Shown piece by piece: positions 1 through 9,942 of a stretch of DNA of 37,939 nt; positions within the stretch are counted from its first letter, which is position 1, and the number at the start of each line of letters is the position of its first letter. Location: positions 1-37,939 of the forward strand of contig JAKBCT010000004.1 in the NCBI GenBank assembly GCA_021807655.1, written 5' to 3'. The notes beneath the pieces were generated by a model. It was not told the DNA's origin and did not search any database. It was given only the letters and a program-made list of their open reading frames with translations. Both the position numbers and the translations under genes were made by a program. This DNA is from Actinomycetes bacterium (GTDB lineage: Bacteria; Actinomycetota; Acidimicrobiia; Acidimicrobiales; RAAP-2).

Positions 1-199
1 TGCGCTCGCCCACCGCGGCGACGACCGCCGCCCCCATGGCCGAGTCCGCGATCGCCGCGAGAAATCCGCCCTGCACGACCCCGGCGGGATTCAAGAACCG
101 TTCGTCGATCCGGGCGCGCCACACGCTCGAGGCTCCGTCGGCACTCGCGACGCGCGTCAAGCCCAGGGTCAGGTCGCAGTTGGGCGGAATCTGGAGCAT
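1..199 (-). CDS. PaaI-like hotdog thioesterase, 3' end outside window
   Basis: The first 66 residues of a minus-strand protein that runs off the left edge. They contain N-P-A-G-V-V-Q-G-G followed by A-D-S-A-M-G (about residues 38-57), the usual hotdog-fold pattern of PaaI/YdiI-type acyl-CoA thioesterases, in which an Asn/Gly/Gly-rich turn precedes the central helix. These enzymes hydrolyse acyl-CoA or aroyl-CoA thioesters in the cytoplasm; the substrate cannot be told from this fragment. ATG 199-197 is chosen because a TACCCT hexamer ends exactly 6 nt before it, which fits a leaderless mRNA. It diverges from the transketolase gene across about 56 bp. Family members are usually about 130-150 aa, so roughly half is visible. 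The family call is fairly sure; the function is not. Confidence 0.75.
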   Translation of the reverse strand, partial: MLQIPPNCDLTLGLTRVASADGASSVWRARIDERFLNPAGVVQGGFLAAIADSAMGAAVVAAVGER

Positions 200-205
200 G
201 GACTC

Positions 206-211
206 AGGGTA
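206..211 (-). promoter_or_regulatory. -10 element, leaderless promoter of thioesterase
   Basis: On the minus strand this reads TACCCT, followed by 6 nt (GAGTCC) and ATG. A transcription start 7 nt after the hexamer would be the A of the start codon. No clear -35 is visible. Confidence 0.5.
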
Positions 212-242
212 TCGGGCACCGAGCGGGCGCTGGAAAGTTAGG

Positions 243-248
243 TACTGT
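243..248 (+). promoter_or_regulatory. -10 element, probable leaderless promoter of tkt
   Basis: TACTGT followed by 7 nt and then the transketolase ATG at 256. No Shine-Dalgarno sequence lies upstream of that ATG, which supports a leaderless transcript. The adjacent TAGGTA (239-244) could be an alternative hexamer. No convincing -35 is seen. Confidence 0.5.
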
Positions 249-255
249 TCTAGCC

Positions 256-2250
256 ATGGTCGACCACTTATTTACCGGCGCAACCGAACTTGAAGGTCGC
301 GCAATTCGCGAGATTATGGCGTTGGCCATGGACGCCCCGGCCCAGGCCAAGTCGGGCCACAGCGGAACGGCGATGGCGCTGTCCCCGCTCGGGGTGACCC
401 TGTTCTCTCGGCTCATGCGTCACGACCCGACGGATGCGCAGTGGTCGGACCGCGACCGGTTCATCTTGAGTTGCGGTCACGCGTCGATTTTGCAGTACGG
501 ACTCGCCCGGGCCTTCGGCTACGACCTCGACGACGAGGACCTGCGGGGCTTTCGCCAACCTCACTCGCGCACGCCCGGTCACCCCGAACGCGGCGTCTCG
601 CCGACCGTCGAGGTCACCACCGGACCGCTCGGTCAAGGCATCGCCAACGGCGTCGGCATGGCGATCGCCGAACGAATCCTGCGCGCCGACTTCGGTGATG
701 ACCTCGTCAATCACCGTACCTGGGTGATCGCCGGTGACGGGTGCCTCGAGGAAGGGATCAGCCACGAAGCGGCGTCGCTCGCCGGCTCACTGGGCCTGGA
801 CCGGCTGACGGTCTTCTACGACGACAACCACATCACGATCGACGGCCCGACCGAACTGGCGATGCGCGACGATGCGGCCGCGCGGTTCCGCGCCTACGGC
901 TGGCACGTGATCGAGCTCGGCGAACGCGCCAATGACCTCGACGCGCTCGAAGCGGCGGGCGTGAGCGCCATCGCCGAGACCGAACGACCCACACTGGTGA
1001 TCATTCGCTCCCATATCGGTTTTCCGTCCCCGACGATGATGGACCGACGCGAGGCGCACGGCTCGCCCTTCAGCGCCGAGGCCATTTCCCAAGTGAAGGC
1101 GATCCTCGGGGTTGACGACCTCGCGTTCCACGTGGACCCTGATCTGCCCTCGGCGCTGGTGGAGGCCCTCGCGGAACGCCGCGCCCAGCACACGCGATGG
1201 GAAGCGGCGATGGTCGCGGCTGGGGATCGTGGATCGCGGCTGCGCCGTCAATACGACACCAACGGCGCCCTCGGCGAACGGGTGCCGGTCGACTACTTCC
1301 CCAGCGGGAGCCGCGTCGCCACGCGAAAGGCGATGCAGCGAGCGATGGACACCTGGGCGTCGCACACACCGGGCCTGACGGCCGGATCGGCCGACCTCAC
1401 GGACAATACGGGCGTGGTGCTCGGAAGTGAGCCCCAGGGAGCGACCCACCCCGGTGGTCGCCAGATTCACTACGGCGTACGTGAGTTTGCGATGGGGGCC
1501 GTGCTCGTCGGTCAGGCGGCCCACGGCGGCATTCGCCCCGTCGGTTCGACGTTCTTCGTCTTCAGTGACTACGCCCGTCCGGCGATTCGCCTCGCCGCAC
1601 TGAGCCGGGTCAGCACGCTGTTCGTCTTCACCCACGACTCGGTCGGCGTCGGCGAGGACGGACCGACCCACCAGCCCATTGAACACCTCATGGCGCTTCG
1701 CGCGATGCCCCACCTGCACGTCGTGCGGCCGTCGGACGCCAACGAGACCCTGGACCTCATCGAGGCGTACCTGAGCGACGACAACCCACCCGCCACGGCC
1801 CTCGTACTCTCGCGCCAGGACGTCAGCGTCTTCAGCGAGGATGACCGCCGGGCTTCGCGCGCCGGTGCGGCGAGCGGCGGCTACGTCGTGCGAGAGGCCG
1901 ATGACGCCGTGTTCACCCTGGTCGCTACGGGTTCAGAGGTCTCGGCCGCACTCGAGGCGTGCGATCTGCTCGCGTCCGAGGGGGTCGTCACGCGCGTGGT
2001 CGCCCTGCCGTGTTGGACCTGTTTCGAGGAGCAGCCCCGCGAGTACCGCGACGCGGTGCTGCGTCGAGCGACGCCGTCGGTCTCGCTCGAAGCGGGCGCG
2101 ACCCTCGGCTGGGCGCGCTACGTCGATCACGCGATCGGTATCGACTCCTTTGGTATCTCGGCACCCGGTGACTACGTCCTGGACTATTTCAACATCAGCG
2201 CACAGCGCTTGGTCGACCACGTTCGTGAATGGTTAGGAGCCTCGTCGTGA
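256..2250 (+). CDS. tkt: Transketolase
   Basis: Cytoplasmic thiamine-diphosphate enzyme of the non-oxidative pentose phosphate pathway that moves two-carbon ketol units between sugar phosphates. At 664 aa it matches the usual length (about 660). Visible family features are H35 in KSGHSG, DRFILS-GH (67-75), GHPERG (108-113), the TPP/Mg motif GDGCLEEG (160-167) with N191 in the N-H-I-T-I-D-G segment, the catalytic Glu in GVREFAMG (E410), and DGPTHQP (468-474). The C-terminal domain is complete. ATG 256 is chosen from the leaderless geometry and family length. The stop overlaps the transaldolase GTG by 4 nt (GTGA), so the two are probably translated in a coupled way. The role is well supported. 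Confidence 0.97.
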   Translation: MVDHLFTGATELEGRAIREIMALAMDAPAQAKSGHSGTAMALSPLGVTLFSRLMRHDPTDAQWSDRDRFILSCGHASILQYGLARAFGYDLDDEDLRGFRQPHSRTPGHPERGVSPTVEVTTGPLGQGIANGVGMAIAERILRADFGDDLVNHRTWVIAGDGCLEEGISHEAASLAGSLGLDRLTVFYDDNHITIDGPTELAMRDDAAARFRAYGWHVIELGERANDLDALEAAGVSAIAETERPTLVIIRSHIGFPSPTMMDRREAHGSPFSAEAISQVKAILGVDDLAFHVDPDLPSALVEALAERRAQHTRWEAAMVAAGDRGSRLRRQYDTNGALGERVPVDYFPSGSRVATRKAMQRAMDTWASHTPGLTAGSADLTDNTGVVLGSEPQGATHPGGRQIHYGVREFAMGAVLVGQAAHGGIRPVGSTFFVFSDYARPAIRLAALSRVSTLFVFTHDSVGVGEDGPTHQPIEHLMALRAMPHLHVVRPSDANETLDLIEAYLSDDNPPATALVLSRQDVSVFSEDDRRASRAGAASGGYVVREADDAVFTLVATGSEVSAALEACDLLASEGVVTRVVALPCWTCFEEQPREYRDAVLRRATPSVSLEAGATLGWARYVDHAIGIDSFGISAPGDYVLDYFNISAQRLVDHVREWLGASS

Positions 2251-3362
2251 CCCGCTTAGACGACCTGTACAACGACGTCGGCCAGAGTCCCTGGATCGAC
2301 AACATCCGACGCGACTGGCTGGACGACGGGACCCTCGCGGGTTACGTGGCCGAGGGCGTTCGCGGGGTGACCTCCAACCCGTCGATCTTCGCCAAGGCGC
2401 TCGCGACCTCGAGCGCGTACGACGAGCGCATCGCGGGACTCGCGAGCGACGACCCCGAGACGGTGTTCGAACACCTCGCGGTCGCGGACGTGCGCGACGC
2501 CTGCGACGTACTGGCTGGAGTCCACGAGGCCTCCCGGGCCGACTTCGCCGCCGGGCGGCGGCGCTACCTCGATGGCTTCGTCTCCCTGGAGGTCTCGCCG
2601 CGACTCGCCCACGACACCCAGGCGACCATCGCCGCCGCGCGTCGGCTGGCCGCCGCCGTCGGCCGAGCGAACGTCATGATCAAGATCCCGGCCACCCGAG
2701 CCGGCCTCGAAGCGATCAGCACGGTTCTCGGCGACGGCATCAACGTAAACGTCACCCTGATCTTCTCCATCGAGCGTTACCTCGAGGTCATGGACGCGTG
2801 GGCGAGCGGGATCGAACGCGCCATCGAACACGGCCACGACGTCTCGAGCGTCTCGAGCGTCGCGTCGTTCTTCGTGTCTCGACTCGACGTCGCGGTTGAC
2901 CAACTCCTCGCGCCAGAAGACCCCCGGCGCGGGTCCGTCGCCGTGGCGCAGGTCGCGCGGGCCTACGCGTCGTACCAGGACGTGGTCGGTGCCGCGCGAG
3001 TGCAGGGACTCCTCGCGCGCGGCGCGCAGGTGCAACGGCCGCTCTGGGCGTCGACGTCGACCAAGAACCCCGCGTACGACGAGTTGCTGTACGTCGACTC
3101 GATCGCCGCCGACGAGACGGTGAACACGATGCCCGACGCGACCCTGGCCGCCGCGTTGGCGCGGGGGTCCTACGGTGATTCGATACTGCGAGACGGCGAA
3201 CGGATTGGCGCCGCCCTCGCCACCCTGGACGCACTCGGCTCGAGCGTCGATCTCGCGGAGGTCACCCAACGCCTCGAGGACGAAGGCGTCGCCGCGTTCA
3301 TCGCTTCCTACGACGAACTGCTCGCGACCGTGCGTACGAAGTTGGTGCCGGGTTCCTCGTGA
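2247..3362 (+). CDS. tal: Transaldolase
   Basis: Transfers a dihydroxyacetone unit between sugar phosphates and works together with transketolase. The 371-aa length and the motifs fit the long bacterial transaldolase type: VTSNPSIFAKA (about 42-52), SLEVSPRLA (113-121), the Schiff-base lysine in MIKIPAT (K146), GINVNVTLIFS and WASTSTKNPAYDE near the C terminus. An in-frame ATG exists 18 nt upstream, but GTG 2247 is preferred because AGGAG (2235-2239) lies 7 nt before it and it forms a GTGA overlap with the tkt stop. Zwf and OpcA, frequent neighbours in actinobacteria, are not here; fbiC follows after 63 bp from its own promoter. Confidence 0.96.
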   Translation: MTRLDDLYNDVGQSPWIDNIRRDWLDDGTLAGYVAEGVRGVTSNPSIFAKALATSSAYDERIAGLASDDPETVFEHLAVADVRDACDVLAGVHEASRADFAAGRRRYLDGFVSLEVSPRLAHDTQATIAAARRLAAAVGRANVMIKIPATRAGLEAISTVLGDGINVNVTLIFSIERYLEVMDAWASGIERAIEHGHDVSSVSSVASFFVSRLDVAVDQLLAPEDPRRGSVAVAQVARAYASYQDVVGAARVQGLLARGAQVQRPLWASTSTKNPAYDELLYVDSIAADETVNTMPDATLAAALARGSYGDSILRDGERIGAALATLDALGSSVDLAEVTQRLEDEGVAAFIASYDELLATVRTKLVPGSS

Positions 3363-3413
3363 GCCTTTCGACACGGCGGGTCCACCGAGCGCAGCGCGCC
3401 GTAGTGGCGCCAG

Positions 3414-3419
3414 TAGGAT
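3414..3419 (+). promoter_or_regulatory. -10 element, leaderless promoter of fbiC
   Basis: TAGGAT, then 6 nt (GCACCC), then ATG at 3426. No ribosome binding site is present, so transcription probably begins at the start codon. Confidence 0.55.
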
Positions 3420-3425
3420 GCACCC

Positions 3426-5687
3426 ATGACGAAGCAATCCCGCGTTGGCGTCGTGTCAGACCTGGTCAACGCGACCGCCAGTGACCTGGCGCCCGCGGCG
3501 GTCGACCTGGCGAGACGGGCCCATGGCGCCGTGGTCACGTACTCGCCCAAGGTCTTCATCCCGCTGACGAAACTGTGCCGCGACCGGTGTGGCTACTGCA
3601 CGTTCGCCCAGGCGCCCGCGCACGTGAGCGCCCCGTATCTGTCGCTCGACGAAGTGATGGCGATCGCCGAGGAGGGCCGCGACGCCGGCTGCAGCGAAGC
3701 GCTCTTCACCCTCGGCGAACGGCCCGAGCTGCGATACGACGAGGCGGCGCGCTGGCTCGCCGCCCGGGGGTATCGTTCGACGGTCGACTACCTCGCCACC
3801 GCGGCGCAGATGGTGCTCGACGGCACGGGTCTGCTGCCCCACATCAACGCGGGCGCCCTCTATCGCCACGAACTGGATCAACTGCGCGCCTCGTCGGTGT
3901 CCCAGGGCATGATGCTCGAGTCGCTCGCCACCCTCGATGCCCACCGGCTATCGCCCGACAAGGACCCCCAGCGGCGCTTGGACACCCTGCGACTCGCGGG
4001 TGAGTTGCGCATCCCGTTCACAACCGGATTGCTCGTGGGCATCGGCGAGTCTCGCGCCGAGCGGATCGAGGCGCTCGAGGCGATCCGAACCTCGCACCTC
4101 GAGTTCGGTCACGTCCAAGAGGTCATCATCCAGAACTTCCTGCCCAAGGCGCGCACGGCCATGGCGCACGAGCCCCCGGCGAGTGACGAGGAGTTCCACT
4201 GGACGATCGCCGTCGCGCGGCTGCTGCTGCCCGACGACATCCACCTCCAGGCCCCACCGAACCTCAGTGACGAACCGGCCGGGCTCTTGGACTACGGCAT
4301 CGACGACTTCGGCGGGATCTCGCCGGTCACGATCGATCACGTGAATCCCGAACGCGCGTGGCCGGCCGTCGGGATTCTTCGCCGACAGGTCGAACTGCGC
4401 GGACTGCACCTGGTCCCTCGGCTCGCGATCTACCCCGCGCACCTCGGTCGCCACGAGGAGTTCGTCCACGACCACGTGCGTCCCTTCGTGCTGGCGAGCG
4501 CCGACGCCACGGGACTCGCCCGCGACGACGCGTGGGCCTCGGGCGCCGATACGCCCCCACCCGAGGCCCCGGTCTCGCGCGTACACACCTCGGCGGTCGA
4601 GGAGATCCTCGCGCGCTACGAACCCGGTTACGCCTTCGAACACGGTGAGTTGGTCTCGCTGTTCAACGCCCGCGGCGGTGACTTCAACGCGATCGTCGAA
4701 CTCGCCGATGACGTTCGGCGCCAACTGGTGGGCGACGAGATCACCTACGTCGTGAACCGAAACATCAACTACACGAACGTCTGCACGTTCAAGTGCCGCT
4801 TCTGCGCCTTCTCCAAGGGACCGCTCTCACTCAATCTGCGCGGTGAGCCCTACCTACTCGGACTCGACGAGATCGCCGAGCGCGTTCGCGAGGCCGAAGA
4901 GCGCGGCGCTACCGAGGTCTGTCTCCAGGGCGGCATCCACCCGAACTTCGACGGCAACTACTACCTCGACGTCGTGCGCGCGGTGCACGACGCGTCGCCC
5001 ACGATGCACATCCATGCCTTTAGCGCCCTCGAGGTCTTCGAGGGCGCGCGGCGAAACGCCGAGGACCTCGAGACGTATTTGGCCCGCCTGCGCGACGCGG
5101 GTCTAAAGACCCTGCCCGGCACCGCGGCGGAGATCCTCGACGACGACGTGCGCGCGATCCTGTGCCCCGACAAGTTGAACACCCAACAGTGGCTCGACGT
5201 GCACCGCGCGGCCCACCACGTGGGACTGCACTCGAACATCACGATCATGTTCGGCGCCGTCGAGGGTGCCGCAGCGTGGGCGACGCACCTGATGGTGACG
5301 CGCGAGCTGCAACTGGAAACGGGAGGCTTCACCGAATTCGTCCCCCTGCCGTTTGTCCACATGGCGACGCCCCTCTTCCTGCGCGGTCGCGCACGAAAGG
5401 GCCCGACGTTCCGAGAGGCGGTCCTCATCCACGCGGTGGGACGCCTGCACTACGCGACCCTGATCGACAACATTCAGGTGAGCTGGGTCAAGATGGGCAT
5501 CGACGGCGTACGACGAGTGCTCGGTGCGGGCGCGAACGACCTCGGAGGGACACTCATGGACGAGAACATCTCGCGCGCGGCCGGCGCGGTGCACGGCCAG
5601 GAGCTCGACGTGGCGCACCTGCACGAGTTGGTCGCCCCCCTGGGTCGACCCTTGATCCAGCGCAGCACGCTCTACCAGGCACTGTGA
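3426..5687 (+). CDS. fbiC: FbiC, F420 (FO) synthase, CofG-CofH fusion
   Basis: Bifunctional radical-SAM enzyme that makes FO (7,8-didemethyl-8-hydroxy-5-deazariboflavin), the deazaflavin chromophore of coenzyme F420, from tyrosine and 5-amino-6-ribitylamino-uracil. Two radical-SAM halves are visible. The N-terminal CofG-like half carries CX3CX2C at C51, C55 and C58 (LCRDRCGYC). The C-terminal CofH-like half carries a second set at C453, C457 and C460 (CTFKCRFC), followed by the LQGGIHP and PGTAAEIL stretches typical of CofH. At 753 aa it is shorter than mycobacterial FbiC (about 850), but both halves look complete. ATG 3426 has leaderless promoter spacing. The stop overlaps the LOG gene (GTGA). 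No other F420 gene (fbiA, fbiB, fbiD) is in the window. Confidence 0.96.
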   Translation: MTKQSRVGVVSDLVNATASDLAPAAVDLARRAHGAVVTYSPKVFIPLTKLCRDRCGYCTFAQAPAHVSAPYLSLDEVMAIAEEGRDAGCSEALFTLGERPELRYDEAARWLAARGYRSTVDYLATAAQMVLDGTGLLPHINAGALYRHELDQLRASSVSQGMMLESLATLDAHRLSPDKDPQRRLDTLRLAGELRIPFTTGLLVGIGESRAERIEALEAIRTSHLEFGHVQEVIIQNFLPKARTAMAHEPPASDEEFHWTIAVARLLLPDDIHLQAPPNLSDEPAGLLDYGIDDFGGISPVTIDHVNPERAWPAVGILRRQVELRGLHLVPRLAIYPAHLGRHEEFVHDHVRPFVLASADATGLARDDAWASGADTPPPEAPVSRVHTSAVEEILARYEPGYAFEHGELVSLFNARGGDFNAIVELADDVRRQLVGDEITYVVNRNINYTNVCTFKCRFCAFSKGPLSLNLRGEPYLLGLDEIAERVREAEERGATEVCLQGGIHPNFDGNYYLDVVRAVHDASPTMHIHAFSALEVFEGARRNAEDLETYLARLRDAGLKTLPGTAAEILDDDVRAILCPDKLNTQQWLDVHRAAHHVGLHSNITIMFGAVEGAAAWATHLMVTRELQLETGGFTEFVPLPFVHMATPLFLRGRARKGPTFREAVLIHAVGRLHYATLIDNIQVSWVKMGIDGVRRVLGAGANDLGGTLMDENISRAAGAVHGQELDVAHLHELVAPLGRPLIQRSTLYQAL

Positions 5688-6658
5688 CCGATCCGGCCGT
5701 TGAGGCATTCCTCCAAGAGAGCGGGTTGATCGGCGTCGCCGACGCCGCCGAGTTGTCCCGCGTGCGCGAGCTGCTCGAGGACGTGTCGTCGCTCGTCCAG
5801 TCCGGTCACGACGTTCGAGACCTGCGCGTGGCCGCCACCGCGATGCGAGAACTGCTGGATGCGGCGCGGATGTTCTCGCCGTGGCGCGATCGACCAAAGC
5901 TCACTGTCTTCGGCTCGGCGCGCACCGCGCCCACGTCGCGCCTCTACGCGATGGCGCGCTCGCTCAGCGAGCGCATGGCCGCGCGTGGGTGGATGACCGT
6001 TTCGGGCGCCGGACCCGGGATCATGGAGGCGGCGGCCGAGGGAGCCGGACTCGACGAGACGCTCGGGGTCAACATCGCGCTGCCCTTCGAGCAGAGCTCG
6101 AACCCCTACGTCGACGCCGAGAGTCGACTGGTGGAGATGAAGTACTTCTTCACGCGCAAGGTCGCCCTGACCAAGGAGTCGCTGGCCTTCGTATTCTTCC
6201 CCGGCGGACTCGGGACGATGGACGAGGTCTTCGAGATCCTCACGCTGCTGCACACCGGCAAGGGTGGTCCGGCGCCGGTGGTGCTCGTGGACACGGCCGA
6301 GGGGACCTACTGGGAGTCGTGGCTGCGATTCATCGACGAGTCCGTCATCGCCGCCGGCTACCTCGACGCCGACGCGGCGGCGCTGTTCAAACTCTGTCAC
6401 TCGCTCGACGAGGTGCAGCGCGAGATCGACCACTTCTACGCGAACTTCATCGACTTCAGCGTGCACGAGGGTCGGGGCCGGATCGGGTTGCGTCGGCCGC
6501 TGTCGCTCGAGAACCTCGCGGCGCTGGGGCGTCGCGTGCCCCAACTGGCCCTCGGCGACGGCTATCGCTTCGAGGCCGACGCGCTGACCTTCGACTTCGA
6601 CGGGCGACGCTACGTCGAACTGCGCCACCTGATCGACGCCGTCAACGACCTCGACTAG
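5684..6658 (+). CDS. LOG-family protein (TIGR00730-like)
   Basis: 324 aa. Contains FGSAR (76-80), SGAGPGIMEA (107-116) and the nucleotide-binding signature PGGLGTMDE (173-181), which define the LOG/lysine-decarboxylase-like Rossmann family. Known members hydrolyse nucleoside 5'-monophosphates, either releasing cytokinin bases or acting as nucleosidases. The protein is longer than the minimal LOG (about 190 aa), with an extra N-terminal helical segment of about 70 residues and a C-terminal extension of about 100. GTG 5684 is chosen because it overlaps the fbiC stop as GTGA and no coding pattern continues upstream. The Shine-Dalgarno is weak, so translation is probably coupled to fbiC. The substrate is unknown; a link to F420 chemistry is only suggested by position. 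The stop shares CTAG with the convergent gene. Confidence 0.85.
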   Translation: MTDPAVEAFLQESGLIGVADAAELSRVRELLEDVSSLVQSGHDVRDLRVAATAMRELLDAARMFSPWRDRPKLTVFGSARTAPTSRLYAMARSLSERMAARGWMTVSGAGPGIMEAAAEGAGLDETLGVNIALPFEQSSNPYVDAESRLVEMKYFFTRKVALTKESLAFVFFPGGLGTMDEVFEILTLLHTGKGGPAPVVLVDTAEGTYWESWLRFIDESVIAAGYLDADAAALFKLCHSLDEVQREIDHFYANFIDFSVHEGRGRIGLRRPLSLENLAALGRRVPQLALGDGYRFEADALTFDFDGRRYVELRHLIDAVNDLD

Positions 6659-6852
6659 TCCGTCGAGACACCGCGCAGGATCGCCTCGGCCTTCTGCAGG
6701 CTGCGACGGGCGCGCGCGAGTTGGCGCTCGACGTCGCGCGCCGCGTCGTCGGCGCCGTCACGCAGCTGGGCCCGTACGGCGTCAAAGACGGCGTCGCTGA
6801 CGCGCTGCTCCAGGGAGGCCACCTCGTCGGCGAGGTCCGAGAACGACGTCAC
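6655..6852 (-). CDS. 65-aa predicted helical protein, unknown function
   Basis: GTG start (6852-6850) overlapping the stop of the CoA ligase as GTGA, so it is the last gene of that unit. The sequence is rich in Ala, Arg, Asp, Glu and Leu with heptad-like spacing, and is probably one or two amphipathic helices with no membrane segment or Cys. No family is recognised. Its TAG stop (complement of 6655-6657) lies inside CTAG 6655-6658, which also holds the stop of the convergent LOG gene. The tight coupling and lack of spare sequence support a real gene; a spurious frame is possible. Confidence 0.55.
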   Translation of the reverse strand: MTSFSDLADEVASLEQRVSDAVFDAVRAQLRDGADDAARDVERQLARARRSLQKAEAILRGVSTD

Positions 6853-8468
6853 GACGCGAGGGTCTCGACGTCCAACTCGCCGGCGGCGTACTGCGCGCGC
6901 AGCACCTTCTTGTCGAACTTGCCGACGCTCGTCTTGGGGATGGATTCGATGAAGGTCCAGTGCTCGGGCAGCCACCACTTCGCCACCCGTTCGGCGAGGA
7001 AGTCGCGCAGCTCGATCGCGCTCGCGCTGGCGCCGGGCCGCAGCACGACGCAGCACAGCGGACGCTCCTGCCACTTGTCGTCGGGCACCGCGATGACCGC
7101 GGCCTCAAAGACGGCCGGGTGGGCCATAACGGTACCTTCGAGCTCCACCGAACTAATCCACTCGCCGCCGGACTTGATCACGTCCTTCGTGCGGTCACTG
7201 ATGACCATGAAGCCCTCGTGGTCGAGGGTGCCGATGTCGCCGGTGCGCAGCCAGCCGTCGTGGAATCGTTCGGGCGCGTCCACGCCGTAGTACGAACCGG
7301 TGACCCACGGACCGCGGATCTCGAACTCGCCCACGGTCTGGCCGTCCTTGGGCAGTACCGACCCGTCGTCGTCGGTGATGCGCATCTCCACCCCGGCGAC
7401 GACGCGACCGGCCTTCGCTCGATACTCGATCTCCTGCTCGGGAGGCGTGCCGGCCGGTGGGATCGAGACCGCCGCCAGCGGGCTCGTCTCGGTCATCCCC
7501 CACCCCTGGACCATGTTGCGCCCGTAGCGGTCGCGGAACGTCTCGATCATCGTGCGCGGCACCGCCGAGCCGCCGGCGAGGATGCCTCGCAACGAGGAGA
7601 AGTCGGCGTCGGCGTCGTTCTCCGCGGCGCGCAACACGTCGTTCCAGACGGTCGGCACACCGAGGGAGATCGTGGGTCGCAGTTCGCGGATCATCTTGAC
7701 GATGGGTTCTCCCTGCAGAAACATCTGGGGCATGATCAACTCGGTACCGGCGAAGAAGGCGGTGTAGACGGCCCCCCAGGCGTTGACGTGGAACATCGGC
7801 ACGATGAGCAGGCACCGGTCCTTCTCACTCAGCGCGATCGAGTTCGCGCTCGTCGAGGCCAGTGAGTGCAGCCAGATCGACCGGTGCGAGTAGACGACGC
7901 CCTTGGGGTTGCCGGTCGTGCCCGAGGTGTAACACATGATCGCCGCGGAGCGCTCCTCGAGGTCGGGCCAGACGAAGCCCGGCGACTCGGCCCCGATGAA
8001 CTGCTCGTAGTCGATCGTCTCGCCGAGCACGCCGCTCTCGTCGGGTCCGTTGACGATGATGTGCTTGACCGTGGGGATCTGGTCTCGCACCTTGGCCAGG
8101 AGTGGGATCAGGGTGTGGTCGATGATGATGACCTGGTCCTGGGCGTGATTGATCACGAAGGCGAGTTGTTCGGGGAAGAGCCGGATATTGAGGGTGTGCA
8201 GCACCGCACCCATCGCCGGGACCGCGAAATAGGCCTCCATGTGGACCTGGTTGTTCCACATGAATGTGGCGACTCGATCGCCGTCGCCGATGCCGAGCCG
8301 ACGAAGCGCGGCGGCGAGGCGTTCGGCACGCTCGGTGACCGTGGCGAAGGTCGCCTCTTGCACGCCGGTGGCGGTGACGGTGTACACGGTCTTACTGGCG
8401 TAGATCCACTCGCCGTGTTCGAGAATGCCCCGAATCAGAAGTGGTCCTTCTTGCATCGTGCTTTGCAT
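6849..8468 (-). CDS. Fatty-acid-type acyl-CoA ligase (AMP-forming)
   Basis: Adenylate-forming enzyme that activates a carboxylic acid to its CoA thioester. At 539 aa it has YTSGTTGNPKG (180-190, P-loop), QGWGMTETSP, DGWLRTGDIG, and the hinge region with ISDRTKDVIKSGGEWIS. The C-terminal PKTSVGK carries the catalytic lysine (K517). The pattern is closest to medium/long-chain fatty acid ligases rather than acetyl-CoA synthetases. ATG 8468 is chosen because GGAG sits about 5 nt upstream; longer in-frame starts up to 8543 lack this and would run into the end of gltD. It lies 49 bp downstream of gltD with a possible promoter of its own (TAGCAT 8497-8492). The chain-length preference cannot be read from the sequence. 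Confidence 0.9.
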   Translation of the reverse strand: MQSTMQEGPLLIRGILEHGEWIYASKTVYTVTATGVQEATFATVTERAERLAAALRRLGIGDGDRVATFMWNNQVHMEAYFAVPAMGAVLHTLNIRLFPEQLAFVINHAQDQVIIIDHTLIPLLAKVRDQIPTVKHIIVNGPDESGVLGETIDYEQFIGAESPGFVWPDLEERSAAIMCYTSGTTGNPKGVVYSHRSIWLHSLASTSANSIALSEKDRCLLIVPMFHVNAWGAVYTAFFAGTELIMPQMFLQGEPIVKMIRELRPTISLGVPTVWNDVLRAAENDADADFSSLRGILAGGSAVPRTMIETFRDRYGRNMVQGWGMTETSPLAAVSIPPAGTPPEQEIEYRAKAGRVVAGVEMRITDDDGSVLPKDGQTVGEFEIRGPWVTGSYYGVDAPERFHDGWLRTGDIGTLDHEGFMVISDRTKDVIKSGGEWISSVELEGTVMAHPAVFEAAVIAVPDDKWQERPLCCVVLRPGASASAIELRDFLAERVAKWWLPEHWTFIESIPKTSVGKFDKKVLRAQYAAGELDVETLAS

Positions 8469-8491
8469 GGCGTCTCCGTTCCTCTGGGTCG

Positions 8492-8497
8492 ATGCTA
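8492..8497 (-). promoter_or_regulatory. Possible -10 element of acyl-CoA ligase gene
   Basis: Minus strand TAGCAT. The predicted start near 8485 would give a leader of about 17 nt containing GAGGAACGGAG, a good ribosome binding region. No obvious -35. Confidence 0.3.
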
Positions 8498-8517
8498 CAA
8501 AGTTCGACCGTCGCGCG

Positions 8518-9934
<1,417 letters not shown>

Positions 9935-9942
<8 letters not shown>

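Noticed and set aside
2256..3437. 393-codon minus-strand frame opposite transaldolase
   Set aside because: No recognisable motif, covers a certain gene and runs over the fbiC promoter.
5162..5683. Upstream extension of the LOG gene
   Set aside because: Lies entirely inside fbiC in another frame and is Arg/Pro-rich; the GTG at 5684 with GTGA overlap is the natural start.
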